64,000 bases of DNA from Amblyornis subalaris (Eukaryota; Chordata; Aves; Passeriformes; Ptilonorhynchidae), in assembly GCA_018881555.1 (NCBI GenBank), contig JACAXG010000055.1, positions 682,001 through 746,000 on the forward strand. The letters run 5' to 3'. Positions 50,136-61,452 of the stretch are shown in pieces. The translations under genes and the position numbers were made by a program. The notes below the pieces were generated by a model. The model saw only the letters and a program-made list of their open reading frames with translations. It ran no database searches and was not told the origin of the DNA. Position 1 is the stretch's first letter. The number at the start of each line of letters is the position of its first letter.

Positions 50136-51550
50136 GATTGCTGGTACTTAGTGCAGTGCAATTATGTTCTTGTTGCTCCTGGGGTAGCATCAAATGCTGA
50201 AGTAGTTGCCCATATATATTTGATGAAAGGCATGGAAAAAATTTGCCAAGAGCATCTCAGCATTGCTGTTCAGACAAGTATTAATTGGAGTGGGTAAGGT
50301 AATAAAAGTTGCCTTNGCTCATGAGTATAAATATTGAAACAAAAACCCAAACAAACCAGAAACATCTTGAAGCTTAGCCCAAAAGGGAATATCCTCTTCT
50401 ATTTTACTGTCCTTGTTGAAGAGAAAGAGTTGTTCTTTTTTCCATGGCAGTGAAGAGATTTGTATATTGCATATGTCTCCAAAACAACATTAAGAAGAAA
50501 TTAAATCTCGAATAGTTCATAAATAAATTATTCCTAGTCAGATTATGAAGACATCTCAGTGTAATTATTTTAAGGACATGCTTGCAACTATGTAAAAACT
50601 TCGGCTTTTAAAAAAGCATACAAAATTAATACTGAGGCATAAGTGCTGTAATAATTACTNTTTTTTAAATTTAATATAGGCAGAAACTTTCTTCCCTAAA
50701 AGAAAAAGTAATGGGAAATTTTGATCTGTAGATGTGTGTACTAATAGTACAGCTTCAACTGAAGCTGATCCCTGTGTAGTCAGGCAGTATGTCACGTTCT
50801 CTGCTCAATATCTCATTCTGGAAATTATGTTTATAGAGATTAGTCACAGAAGTAAGTAAAGGACTGATTTTGTTGAAGGATACTAACTGATTTGTAGGTT
50901 ACTTGTATTTTAGTTAGATCTCATTCAGAAATGGCACACTTAGGCAAAAGTCTGCTCTGAGTATTTCTGCTTCTATTCCGCTCATTCCTACATGCTATGA
51001 GCTGCTTTTTAATTATTTACCTGGGATCATAGTGCACATCCTATCGACTTGAAACTCTTTGGACTCTTCTTCACCAGATAACTCTGCAGGAGTGGTCCTG
51101 ATCCCCCTCAAAATTCCCTTGATGCATCACAGCCAGGGAAATACCTCTCTCTGTGTTAAGTTGCAGGACAGGAAAGAGAAACAGGCAGATTTCTGCCACT
51201 CTTCTGATAAGTAAATTGGATTCTTAATCATACAGAGTGTGCACATCTTGGAGGTGCTCTTGGTGGCAGAAGAACAGTCAGAGAGGACTTTGGTGTCTGG
51301 TCTGTGGTGGGGAAGCAGTAGAAGGTTTAAGTACCTTTTGGTACTATACTCATTTGGAAGGGCTACTGTCAGCTTGGAGACAAATGTGATTATGAATCCA
51401 TAATGTTCAAACCTTGCATGTAATTCGGGTTCCTAAGAAAAGATTAGGTGGGTGTCATGAGTTTAAGTTCCTGTCCGTGTGTTTGGCCTGGAAGAACTGG
51501 AATTCAATGAAAAGCATTTCAAACAACTAAGCATGGTGTCTTCTTACACC

Positions 51551-51565
51551 TTTTTTTTTTTTTTT
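51551..51565. repeat. Poly-T run (T15)
   Basis: Fifteen uninterrupted T bases after acc. It could be the complement of a poly-A tail of a minus-strand retrocopy, but the sequence beside it shows no gene-like content. Confidence 0.85.
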
Positions 51566-51952
51566 ACTGAGCCTGCTGCTACTCATTTTTGTAATAGAAT
51601 TGTCAATGTGTAAAGATTTGATTGGTGGAAAGACTTTCAATCATTAATTTTGTGTTGAAGAGTGGGCTAGAAAACTACAGGTTGTTAAAACTCAAGTTGC
51701 ATTTGAGCCACTTTGGGAGCTGAAATGTAGTCTGTGTTATATAACGCCAATCATGAAAAGCCCATGAATTCTTAAGTATGTACTTTGATACTGCCTGACA
51801 GATTGATTTACTGTACACAGACTCCTTCTCAGGCATACACCCATCTCTTCATACTAGACCTCTGAAGAGAATGCCAGGGCAATCAGGCTCCTGGACTGAT
51901 TCTAGGTTGTAGTAATTCCCTTTTTGTTGAGAACTAGTGTCAGTGGCTCATA

Positions 51953-52000
51953 TTTTTTTCTTTTTTTTTTTCCCCTCACCTTTTCCCCTTTTTCATTCTT
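51953..52000. repeat. Polypyrimidine tract
   Basis: Nearly 50 bases are T and C with two A. It contains long T runs and cccc blocks. Simple sequence; no acceptor follows at the right distance with an open frame. Confidence 0.8.
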
Positions 52001-55000
52001 TAAAGTATTGTACTTTTAATTAGATGCAGTTTTTGCTTACAGGTGGGAAGGACAGTTGTGTTACATAACAGACTTGGTGAAATCCATCTCCTTTTCATGG
52101 CATTTTTGTGTAACGTGTGCTAACAAATTTCTTGTACTTAAGGAATGGAGAAATTTTTTCTTTCTTGATTTTCCTTAAATGTTCTTACTTGTCTTAGTTC
52201 AGGTGGACTAAAAGTTTTTCAGAGGAGGAACCAGTTCTTAGCGTGTAAGTCAGTCTTGTACTGAAAGTCTCCTGATCTTCCTGAGGCCTAAGGACATTGC
52301 TATAGAACAACAACAACAAGAAAATATCTTAATTGTATTGGTCTTCCTGGAAAACCTGTTCAGTAAAGTACCTGTTCACTCTAAAATCTGTTATTGTGTA
52401 ACATCTCATAAAGAATGAAGTGTATTCTTGGGCACATCTCATAAATTATTGCTGTCCTTGTTGAATGTATAATATTCCTTGGCTGAGAAACTTAAGGCAA
52501 GAAATACTGTTTATTTTCTCCTCACAATATATCAGCACTTCAAGAGCAGCATAAACTTCAACATCCCTAAACATCATGTGGCAAATTCTAATGTTTAAAA
52601 GTTGGAGATTTTAGTGTTTCTCAAGCCACAGTTGCATCTCTTTCTACTGCTTTGCTGCTTCTCCATCCTTTGATGTGCAGTGTTTTTTAAGGTTTTAATA
52701 TTGGAAATAGGGTTCCAAATCAATGATGTAAGCCACTGAAACAGATACGTAAAAATTATTAAAATCACCAAAATTTTGTAAGCACATTATTTTTTACTTT
52801 GACTCTTGATTGTTAAATAATTTTCAATAGAAAGCAAAACATATATTGAGAAGGATGCAAATATTGACTGCTTCCCAGTCTTCTTGCTTGAACCTATCTC
52901 CTTCCTGCAGCTGTCTCTGCAGCCCTTGAATCAAATAAACGTATAAGTCATCTTTTTATGAGAACTATCCTCTCTCAGGAACTAAATCACTCCCAGGAAT
53001 TGCTGCTGTATATAACATGAAGCGGTGTATACAACTGACATACAGAAATTGAATGTTTGATCACTGAGCATTCAGCTGGGATATTTCTATTGTGAATAGT
53101 TTATAAGCCAGGAAGTGCCAATTTAAAATTTTCAAGGAAGTGCAAGACTTCCTTATGTCTCAGTGCTTATGTATGCATGTGTAACATAGTCTAGTTGTTG
53201 ACTCTGAAATATTGATTTAAAATGAAGCTATTCTATTCTAGAAACATATTTTTCCCTAGAGACACAAGTAAATTGGAATAATCTCATGAACTTTGTTTCA
53301 TTGTGTATTTTAGGGATAGCTGCAGATGCTTGTNAATCTGAATATTTTGATTTCCAGGTCAAACTCTCTATTTTTAATTCGTTTTTACTTTTATATAGAA
53401 CATGCTGGTAAAGGGTTACAATTTTTAATTAAATTTCTCATATCTCACTGTAATTCATCTTGGTGTGTTTCAGGGTTTTTTTGTATTCACTAACTATGCA
53501 TATCATATATTACTGTAATTATGAAAAAGTAAATAATGGTGTTCTTTAGCAGCAATATAACATCTTATTATTCTGTTTTAAGTTGTGCCAAATGACAAAC
53601 AACACTATTGTGTAGTGCTCAGAACACTACAGCAAATAAAACTTTAAGGATAAATAAAAAGCTTCTGTAGAATATGTCAAACTGAATTTACTCCAGTCCT
53701 TTAGGAATAGCAAACTTGTTCATGATCATTTAAATAAAGGACTGGAAAAGAGAAATGCAAACAATATATGAAATAGGCATGGAATTTGTGCTACAGAAGT
53801 AATTAGGTTATTCTGCTCACAAATCAGTTCAAATAAATTCTTTAAACTGTTTTCTCCAAAACAAAAGGTTTATAAAAATGTTAAGAAAATAGTCTGCATT
53901 TATGCAACAGAAAATGGCTGCTAGAGACTTTGCAATCTTTGCAGATCTTTGTATGAAGCAATGATCCAATAACTAGGAAAGACTGAGTCTTCTGCACAAA
54001 CATTGCTTCATATCTAACAAATAATTCAGCTTTTAAAAAAGTCTCCTAAATATATTTATCTCTTTCAGTACCATTAGACTGGAACACATCTTTTGTTGTT
54101 TATAAAGTACTATGTACTTCTGCAGCACTAAGACTTTTATTAGTAATTAGGTCAATAAAATTCACATTTATAATCCCTTAATTATCTATGTAAGTGACAG
54201 ATTAACCCTCAGAAGAAACCAGATAGACTCATCAGACCTGTAATGCACACTCAAAGGAAATCTCTAAAATTGATCAGCAGTAGACCTTAATATAGAAAGC
54301 ATGCACAGATCATGTTATCAAATAAATCTCCCTTATCTTTGTTCCAAATAATCTAGACAAGATTTATACTTTCCATATGCTATCTTTAGACTTAAATTGT
54401 CATGTTTCTTGGTTGGACTTGGACTTGCTTTCATGTATGGAGCTGCCCTATCCCATATAAAATGCTTCAGCTGTTCTCCATAGATATATTTTAATAATAG
54501 AAATTATACTTAGCTCTCCAGAATAACTTTTATNCATTCTAGTCCAAAAAAAAAAACTTGCTCTCTTTGAGTGGGTTATTGAAAACCTTTCTCGTGTGAG
54601 TTGCTTAAAAGCTTACTGAGAAGCCAGTTGGTTCTCTTGTATATCCCAGGACTTTTCTTTATAGCTGAGGAAATGTTCTCTNTGTAATGTGGCTAAGCAT
54701 TGTCTGCCTCAGTGCTGTCATCACTGCTCTAGGATGTGCTGTACCCCATGTCAGTCTCTCTCATTAATATTTCTCTTGCAAAGCTGTCCTTTCAAATCAA
54801 GTGTTCTTCCACTTTTAATGCAGTTTCCACTGTTANTGAAAGCAATTACCTTGCCAGACAAGGTGAGAATAGCAAAACAGCTTTTCTTCTTCTCCTTAAG
54901 GTAGCCACAGATTTCCCTCTGAGGTCATGAGAGTCACAAGTGTATTTCATTTTCTGCAGCAGAAACGTGGGACCCTGTTCCCTTGTCAGCACTTTGATGA

Positions 55001-56589
55001 GATCGGCTNTGATACTGCTGCTGTTGGGATTAGCATGCTGTGTCCACTGAGAGACAATTAGGTTGTTGCTGGGTGTGCTTCTTATTTTCTGAGCACACTT
55101 TGTATTGCTTGGGGTTTTTTTCCCCTGAAATATGCATGTATAATAATGATTTTCCTCCTGAGGCATTACTATTCTGTTNTTGGGTCTTAATATTTGGGTC
55201 TGGCAAAGNATTGCCACCAAACTTCTGCTTTATCATCTTTGGCAATGGGTAGAGAGAGCATTATCTGCTGTTGCTTTTATTATCTCTCTCTGTACTTATA
55301 TTCTATCTTAATTTACTTTCCATGTTGCGTTTGTGTATTTGACAGAAGATCTGCTTTTATTTGAGAGCTCTCAAGAATGTGTTCACTGAACTTAAATTAT
55401 TTGGTTTACTTGGGGGTGAATATTATAGAGTGGCATCTAATTCTTCTGTGAAAACACTGTAGTCCTGCAGCTTTAATTTGGATGTAAATATTTCACAGGT
55501 TGAGATGGTAAAGAGTGCATAAATTTATGTGCATAAAGCAGCATAATAAAATATATTATTGCCACACACTTTGTGCATGAATTTAAGGACTTGTGGAATT
55601 TTCACTAATGTCAGTTTATTTATGTTTTTCCCTTTCTATCCACTGGATTTTTTTTCCCTTCCCTTTATAAATTTGGCTTTATTTGCCATTAGAAAATTAA
55701 AATATTATAGTATAGTAGGGATTTTGTCTTTCATTTCATCCTGGAACTTAACACTGTTAAGCACTTAACACTGCAAGGAGATGACATACTAGCTTTTACT
55801 TTGTGCTTTTGGCATGAGTATAATAAATCCTGATTAAAACGCTTATCTGAATATGTTAATATTTTAGGCTGAAATGGAATGGAGGGAAACCTCTTCAAGA
55901 TGATGAAGATAACATCCCTCAGGCTGTGAGGGTGGGTAGTTGTCTGAGTNGGGCAAAGACCAGCACTTGAGGCTGGAAGAACAAACTGGGAGCAGACTCG
56001 GGAGCACAGACTATGGCTTTAGAGTCACTGTGATAAGAGCACCTATGGACCATAAAGTCATTGTAGCTTTTACTGTCATGAAGCATCATTTGGAAGTACA
56101 GGGTGCCCATGTCCTCTTCCCATTCCATGTACTTACCATGTAAGTACTTTAATGAATGAACCTGCTTTGAAACCATCACACTTGCCCAATTCAGAGTGAA
56201 ATAACAAGACAGCTTGGGCACTCTGTCACAGTTGATGTACGTATCTGTGTCTGTTAAGTGGACACAATGAATTTTTGACTCTTGTTCATTAACATGGTGT
56301 TTAAATGAGGTCCTAACGTGTTAAAAGGGTGTTATTGAGATGATGTGTGCATGCTGCAACAGTTTAATTCCTGCTGCTCTACTTTGTTGTCACAATTGGA
56401 TAAAATGTCAGGTAAGTTTTCTAATTTTAAACACGGTACTGTTTTGGTAATTAGAGGGAAAGAAATGCTCTTGAAATGGAATAGAGAGGGGGAAATGAAG
56501 CTCATTATGACTGAAACTTTCCAATAAATTACTGTTCTGGCAGACTGGTGTGTAGACAAGTGTCCTCTTACAGAGAAGCCTTTCTGTGA

Positions 56590-57012
56590 GGGCCTTGAAG
56601 ATGGTGAAGGGCCAAATGAGGCGCGGCTGAGGTCACTTGGTCTGTTCAGCCTGGAGAAGAGGAGACCGAGGGGAGACCTCATCGCATCTTCGACTTCCTC
56701 ATGAGGGAAGAGGAGGGGCAGCCACTGAGCTCTTCTCTCTGATGCCCAGTGACAGGACCCGAGGGAATNGCCTGAAGTTATGTAAGGGAACGTTTAGGTT
56801 GGATATTAGAAAAATGGTTCTTCATCCAGCAGGGTGGCACTGGAACAGGCTCCCCAGGAAAGTGGTCACAGCACCAGCCTGACACAGTTCAAGTAGGGTT
56901 TTGACAATGCTGTCAGGCATATGGGGTGACTTGGGAATGGTGCTGTGCAGGGCCAGGAGTTGGACCTGATGATGCTTGTGGGTCCCTTCNAACTCATCAG
57001 ATTCTGTGATCT
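56590..57012 (+). mobile_element. CR1 LINE fragment of a different subfamily, plus strand
   Basis: After 'gggccttgaagatggtgaag' come 'ggctgaggtcacttggtctg', 'ttcagcctggagaagagg', 'gaggggagacctcatcgc', 'tgatgcccagtgacaggac', 'ggaacaggctccccagg' and then 'ggagttggacctgatgatgc', 'ttgtgggtcccttc' and 'agattctgtgat'. The end phrase with 'ggccaggagttggac' and 'cttgtgggtcccttc' differs from the other copies here and matches another CR1 subfamily type. It is truncated and without a functional frame. Confidence 0.92.
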
Positions 57013-60000
57013 GGGGGAAGGTTTCTTTATGCCTTTTCAAAGTAAATAAAGTTATTTTGAGAGGATTGAGGCTTCAAAATTCATTGAATGTATTCCTGCC
57101 TCGCTGTGTGACTCGACTACACCTTGAGACTTGCTAAAGTCTGTTTTCAAGTCACTTACCCTTGCTTGCAATATTTGCAGGGAGACTGTTGTGTTCTAGT
57201 TGTCATTTCTATCCTCTGGCAAGTCAAAACACAGTGCCAGCAATCTGCTTTGCAACCTGTCAGCTCTCCAAGGTTGTCTGTGCTCATGCTGGTTGAACAG
57301 ATTTTTTGAGCCAATGTTTTTGGGTGCTGAAGTTTTTTTTCCCCCTCTTTTTATTTTGGAGTTGTATTCCCTTTCACTTGTACTGTTGCTTTTTTAGCTA
57401 CCCAATGGTAGTGCACAAAGCTGGGATCTGTGAGTTGNAATTTGTTATTCTGAAATTCTGGAAAGCTTGGGAACATACTACAGATTTGTAGTCAGACTGC
57501 ATTTCATGGAGGATTGGCATGTGTATGTTTTCCATCTTACAAGTATCGTAGTATTTTTTTATTAAGAGAATTTTCATGATCAGAAGTGTGATNCTTTGGG
57601 AGACTGTGGAGAAGAAAGTCTGTTTCACCAAGACAAATGTTTCCAATGCACTTGGAAAGGATTCTTCTCCAAGTTGCCTTTGGACCAAGTCCCAAACTGA
57701 CATGGTGGTAAAGCTGGGGCTGTCACCAAGCCTTCAGAAAGCTTAAAATGCATTTGTTATGATGGACGTAAACAGGAGAATATGGAAACACATTAATTGA
57801 AATGTACTCTTTTTTGATGAGCATTTGGTTTGCTTTGTTCTTTTAAAATTTATCTTCATAATATTCCAGAAACCTGATGTTTAGCATCATGTCCTTATGG
57901 CGTTAGTCAGTCATGACACAGACCTTCTCAAAGGCTTGTGGCACACAATGCACCTGTGACATTTGTTACTTCAAAAAAAATTAGCACTAAATAAACTCTG
58001 AATTTTGTTGGCTCTCCTATAGGGTATTGAGCACTACGTGTGCATACAAACCCAACTTGGATCACATTATTTCCTCTTCTTGAAAATGGCACAATACTCA
58101 GTCCTAAATGTTGCTGTGAATCACTGGTGCTCTGCAGTGGAGTACACAGGTACAGCACAAGGCAGTAGAGTGTACTGCCAGACTGACGTGTAGTCTGGCA
58201 GGAACTCCTTGGCTCAGTGTTAATTTACTTTGAGTCCTAAATCGAGCTGGAAAACTTTTGTGCTGTATTTCTGGGCAGTTTTCTTAATTTGAAATCTCTC
58301 TCTAAATGGATCCCTATTGAAATTTGCGAACTAAGGAAAGAAAGAGGAACCCTCTTCTAGTCCTGTGTTGGTAAAGATTTCTGGAGTTGACTCACTCAGC
58401 GCCCAAAATTTTGATGTAACCAGGAAGCCTTGTGCTTACCAGGTATTCCATGTCTGAGGTGCTGGGAAGTACTGAGATACCTATGATCTTGGTGTCTTCA
58501 CAACTGCTGTCCTGAACTGTGCTCTCTGGCACAAATTTTGCAAGACTGTTCCTTGTCTGTTGAGATCTGATTCAGTTAAGAGTAGTCTACAGTTGTTCTG
58601 TAGTTCTTCTGTCAAAGACAACAAGCCTTTTTCTTAGGAAGATAATAGTCTTGTAATATTTTTTTTTGTTTTGCAGAAGTGTTCTGGAACAGTATTAACT
58701 AGAATTCAGTTTTAATTTGTAAATATATTTATGGTTATATTTTTATGGTGAATATCTTCATGGCTACATAAATAATGTGTAAAGATATTTATATGGAGAT
58801 GTGACAGTTACAGAAACATAACTACAAAGATCTTATTCTCCAGGCTTCTTTCACTGCTATTCACAAGAGAGGTATCTCAGTTTTCCAGTAGGACTGATCA
58901 TGAGTCCTGAGCAACTCATGTGACAGGCTTTGTTCAACACAGGCTCTTAGAAATCTCTGAAGACTAGATAGACACTACCAGTTTGTTTTAAAAGAGATCT
59001 GAAGGAACAGGTGATCCTCTTACCTCTCCTTCCCACAGAGTAATTCAAGGATTGGAACACTTTTTCAGTACTCGTGCTTCAAGTGGAGGAGATTCAAATA
59101 CCTACTTGATTGTTTTTAAAGTAGAGAGTAGGTTAGGAATGAAGAAAGGTGGAGGGACACTTCTACTATATCTTGTTTGAAAGGATTAATTCATGGGAAT
59201 TAATTCATAGACATGGGATCAGAAAAAGAGCAATTAAGATAGCAATAGGCTGTTCACCTGTGACTGGGGAGTCTTAGACTCCAGTTGTATTTCCTGCTTG
59301 AGATTTTTAGCTGCTGATGTGTCAAACAGTCCTTGAGGAGTCTGCAAACCTAACCTTGCCATTTTCACCCAAGTGTCCTCTGCAGATGGCCATAGACTTC
59401 TTGCTGCCTTCTTGTGCCAGCATTTCACAAAGTATGGCTGCTCTGCAAGAGCACTTGAAACTGAGGTAGTTGCTGAGCCAGACTTCTCTATACCACAACA
59501 TTTTGTCAATGCCTGTAAATAAGGAAATTGTCACATTTGACATTAGCTGTGGTATAGTGCTCTGAGGAACTGTTGGATAAAACTGAGACAACTAGCTACA
59601 ACTCAAAACAAAATGATGACTCCTGGATTTTCTTGGATGAAGACCGTTGAGTGTCTGGTGCTGATCTATGAGTATAGAAAAGAATGCCTAAGTCTTTCTG
59701 ATTAATATTAAAAGTGCACCTCTATCCTCTCCCTGTTTGTACCAAGTGAAATAGATACCTCCCTGTTCAACCCGTTTTGTCTGTCTTTCTCCACCTCAGC
59801 CCCTTGAGATGCTAGTGCAAGAAGTTAAGACAGAACTGATAGCTAACCTTTTAGAAGCGCCTGATTCTCTCCACCAATGAGTAGGTGAACTCAGGGGGAC
59901 CAGCTTTGATTTAGATACCTGAATTTTAACTTCCTAGAGTTGAAAAATATTAATCTCATTGTTTGCTGCTAAAAGGAAGCCAAGTTTCTTAAATGTCTCA

Positions 60001-60740
60001 GAGTAAGTGAATGGCCCTTTCCTTTTTACTTATCATCACAATTCATAGTATTTTTACCCTTTTCAAGGTCTTATGTGAACCTTACATTATGCTAGTTTAA
60101 GTAAAATTAATTGTACTATTAACTTTTGCTTCTCCAGGGCACAGTTGCCCAGAATTGTCAACTGTTGTTTAATTGTACTGTTAAATACCATGATTGTGAA
60201 TACACTTTAGGTCGCATAATTTTTTGTAGGTGCATTTGTGGGTTTTTCTCNTTTTTTAAACCTTCCTGTTTATTATTACCTTATCTGAATAGCTATTGTA
60301 CATCTTACTCTAAGTAGTTTAACTAGGGAATAAGGATAAGGAGTTGGCCAAACAGTCCATTTCTGATGGATGACCCTGCTAGTAGTGACAAGTGGTTTTC
60401 TTAGAGTGGTTTGATCAATAAAATTACCCTGGATTTAAGATCTCATTGTCTTTGTCTCCTTACAAAGTAGTAGTTCCTGTTCTTGTGGGCTTGACCAAGC
60501 ATTTGATTTCTCAGGTGAAACTTTCCGCTTTGCCCAATTCAGACTGTCACTAAAAGGCTTTGTGGTTTTAAAAATTATTTTAATTTTATTTCTTATTTCA
60601 GATCACACAGAGGATTTACTTCAAATGACAACTTGTATGGAAGTTTTCTGAGGGAAATCTAGCCTACAAAAAAACTCCAGACTGTTAAAGGGAGGAAAGG
60701 TGGTTTCATAGACAGATGAATGTTAAGGTTATCTAACAGC
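57013..60740. other. AT-rich non-coding spacer
   Basis: The open frames are up to 101 codons (minus, 57398-57703) and carry no recognised domain. A T-rich tract ending in ttttgcag at 58676 resembles a 3' splice site, but the following frames close within about a dozen codons. I see nothing else to annotate. Confidence 0.55.
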
Positions 60741-60749
60741 ATAGGTCTG

Positions 60750-61452
60750 TAAGTAGAGGTAATCAAATGTATCGAGTGATGTCCCTCAGGTGTTGGTACT
60801 GGCACTGGTGCTGTTTAATATTTTTGTTGGCACTTGCAGCCCAGAAAACCAACTGNGTCCTGGGCTGTGTCACAAGCAGTGCGGCCAGAAGGTTGAGGGA
60901 GGGGTTTCTCCCCTTCTACTCCACTCTTGTGAAACTCCTCCTGGAGTTCTGCATCCAGTTCTGGGGTCACCAACATAAGAAGGATGTGACCCTGTTGGAG
61001 TGAGTCCAGAAGAGTCTGTGAAGATGCTCAGAGAGCTGGAGCACCTCTCCTGTAGACACAGGCTGAGAGAATTGGGGNTATTCAGCCTGGAGATGAGANG
61101 GNTCTGGGAAGACCTTGCAGCAGCCATACAGTACCTAAAGGAGACCTANAANAGAGCNGGAGNGGAACTTTTTNCAAGGGNATGTACCCNCAGGACATGT
61201 GGTAATGGCTGTGAACTGAAAGAGAGTAGCTTTAGATAAAATATGAAGAAGAAATTCTTTACNGTGAGGGTGGTGAGATGCTGGAACAGGTTGCCCAGAG
61301 AAGTTGTGGATGCCTCTGGAAGTTTTCAAGGCCAGCTTGNATATGGCTTGGAGCAACATGGTGTAGTGGAAGATATCCCTGCCTCTGGCAGAGGGATTGG
61401 AACTAGATGATCTTTTAGGTCGCTTCCAGCCCAACCCATTCTGTGATTCTCT
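60750..61452 (+). mobile_element. CR1 LINE fragment with reverse-transcriptase remnant, plus strand
   Basis: This is the longest CR1 copy in the window. Near 60778-60838 the plus-strand text corresponds to the reverse-transcriptase phrase 'gtccctcaggtgttggtact ... ctgtttaatatttttgtt', a decayed form of the conserved PQG...GPVLFNIF block of CR1 ORF2. The next bases jump directly to the far downstream phrase 'gtcctgggctgtgtcac', so a large internal part is missing. The rest follows the standard 3' region ('ggggtcaccaacataag', 'gctggagcacctctcctgta', 'ggttgcccagagaagttgtg', 'gatgatcttttagg', 'ccattctgtgattct'). About eleven ambiguous bases fall between 61078 and 61340. The frames around it (for example 60767-61003) are shadows of the element. 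Confidence 0.92.

Larger units (their letters stand above)
50136..56589. other. AT-rich non-coding stretch, no gene recognised
   Basis: Between 50.3 and 54.7 kb no frame of 60 codons exists on either strand, the emptiest part of the window. A T15 run lies at 51551-51565, a pyrimidine tract at 51953-52000 and an A11 run at 54546-54556. The frames at 54.69-56.5 kb contain ambiguous bases and no domain. Nothing else could be supported. Confidence 0.6.

Noticed and set aside
51541..51600. Poly-T as the tail of a minus-strand processed pseudogene
   Set aside because: The adjoining sequence has no gene-like content, no frame over 60 codons and no visible target-site duplication.
58650..58720. 3' splice-site-like tract ending in ttttgcag
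   Set aside because: Good consensus, but the downstream frames stop within about a dozen codons and no donor is near.
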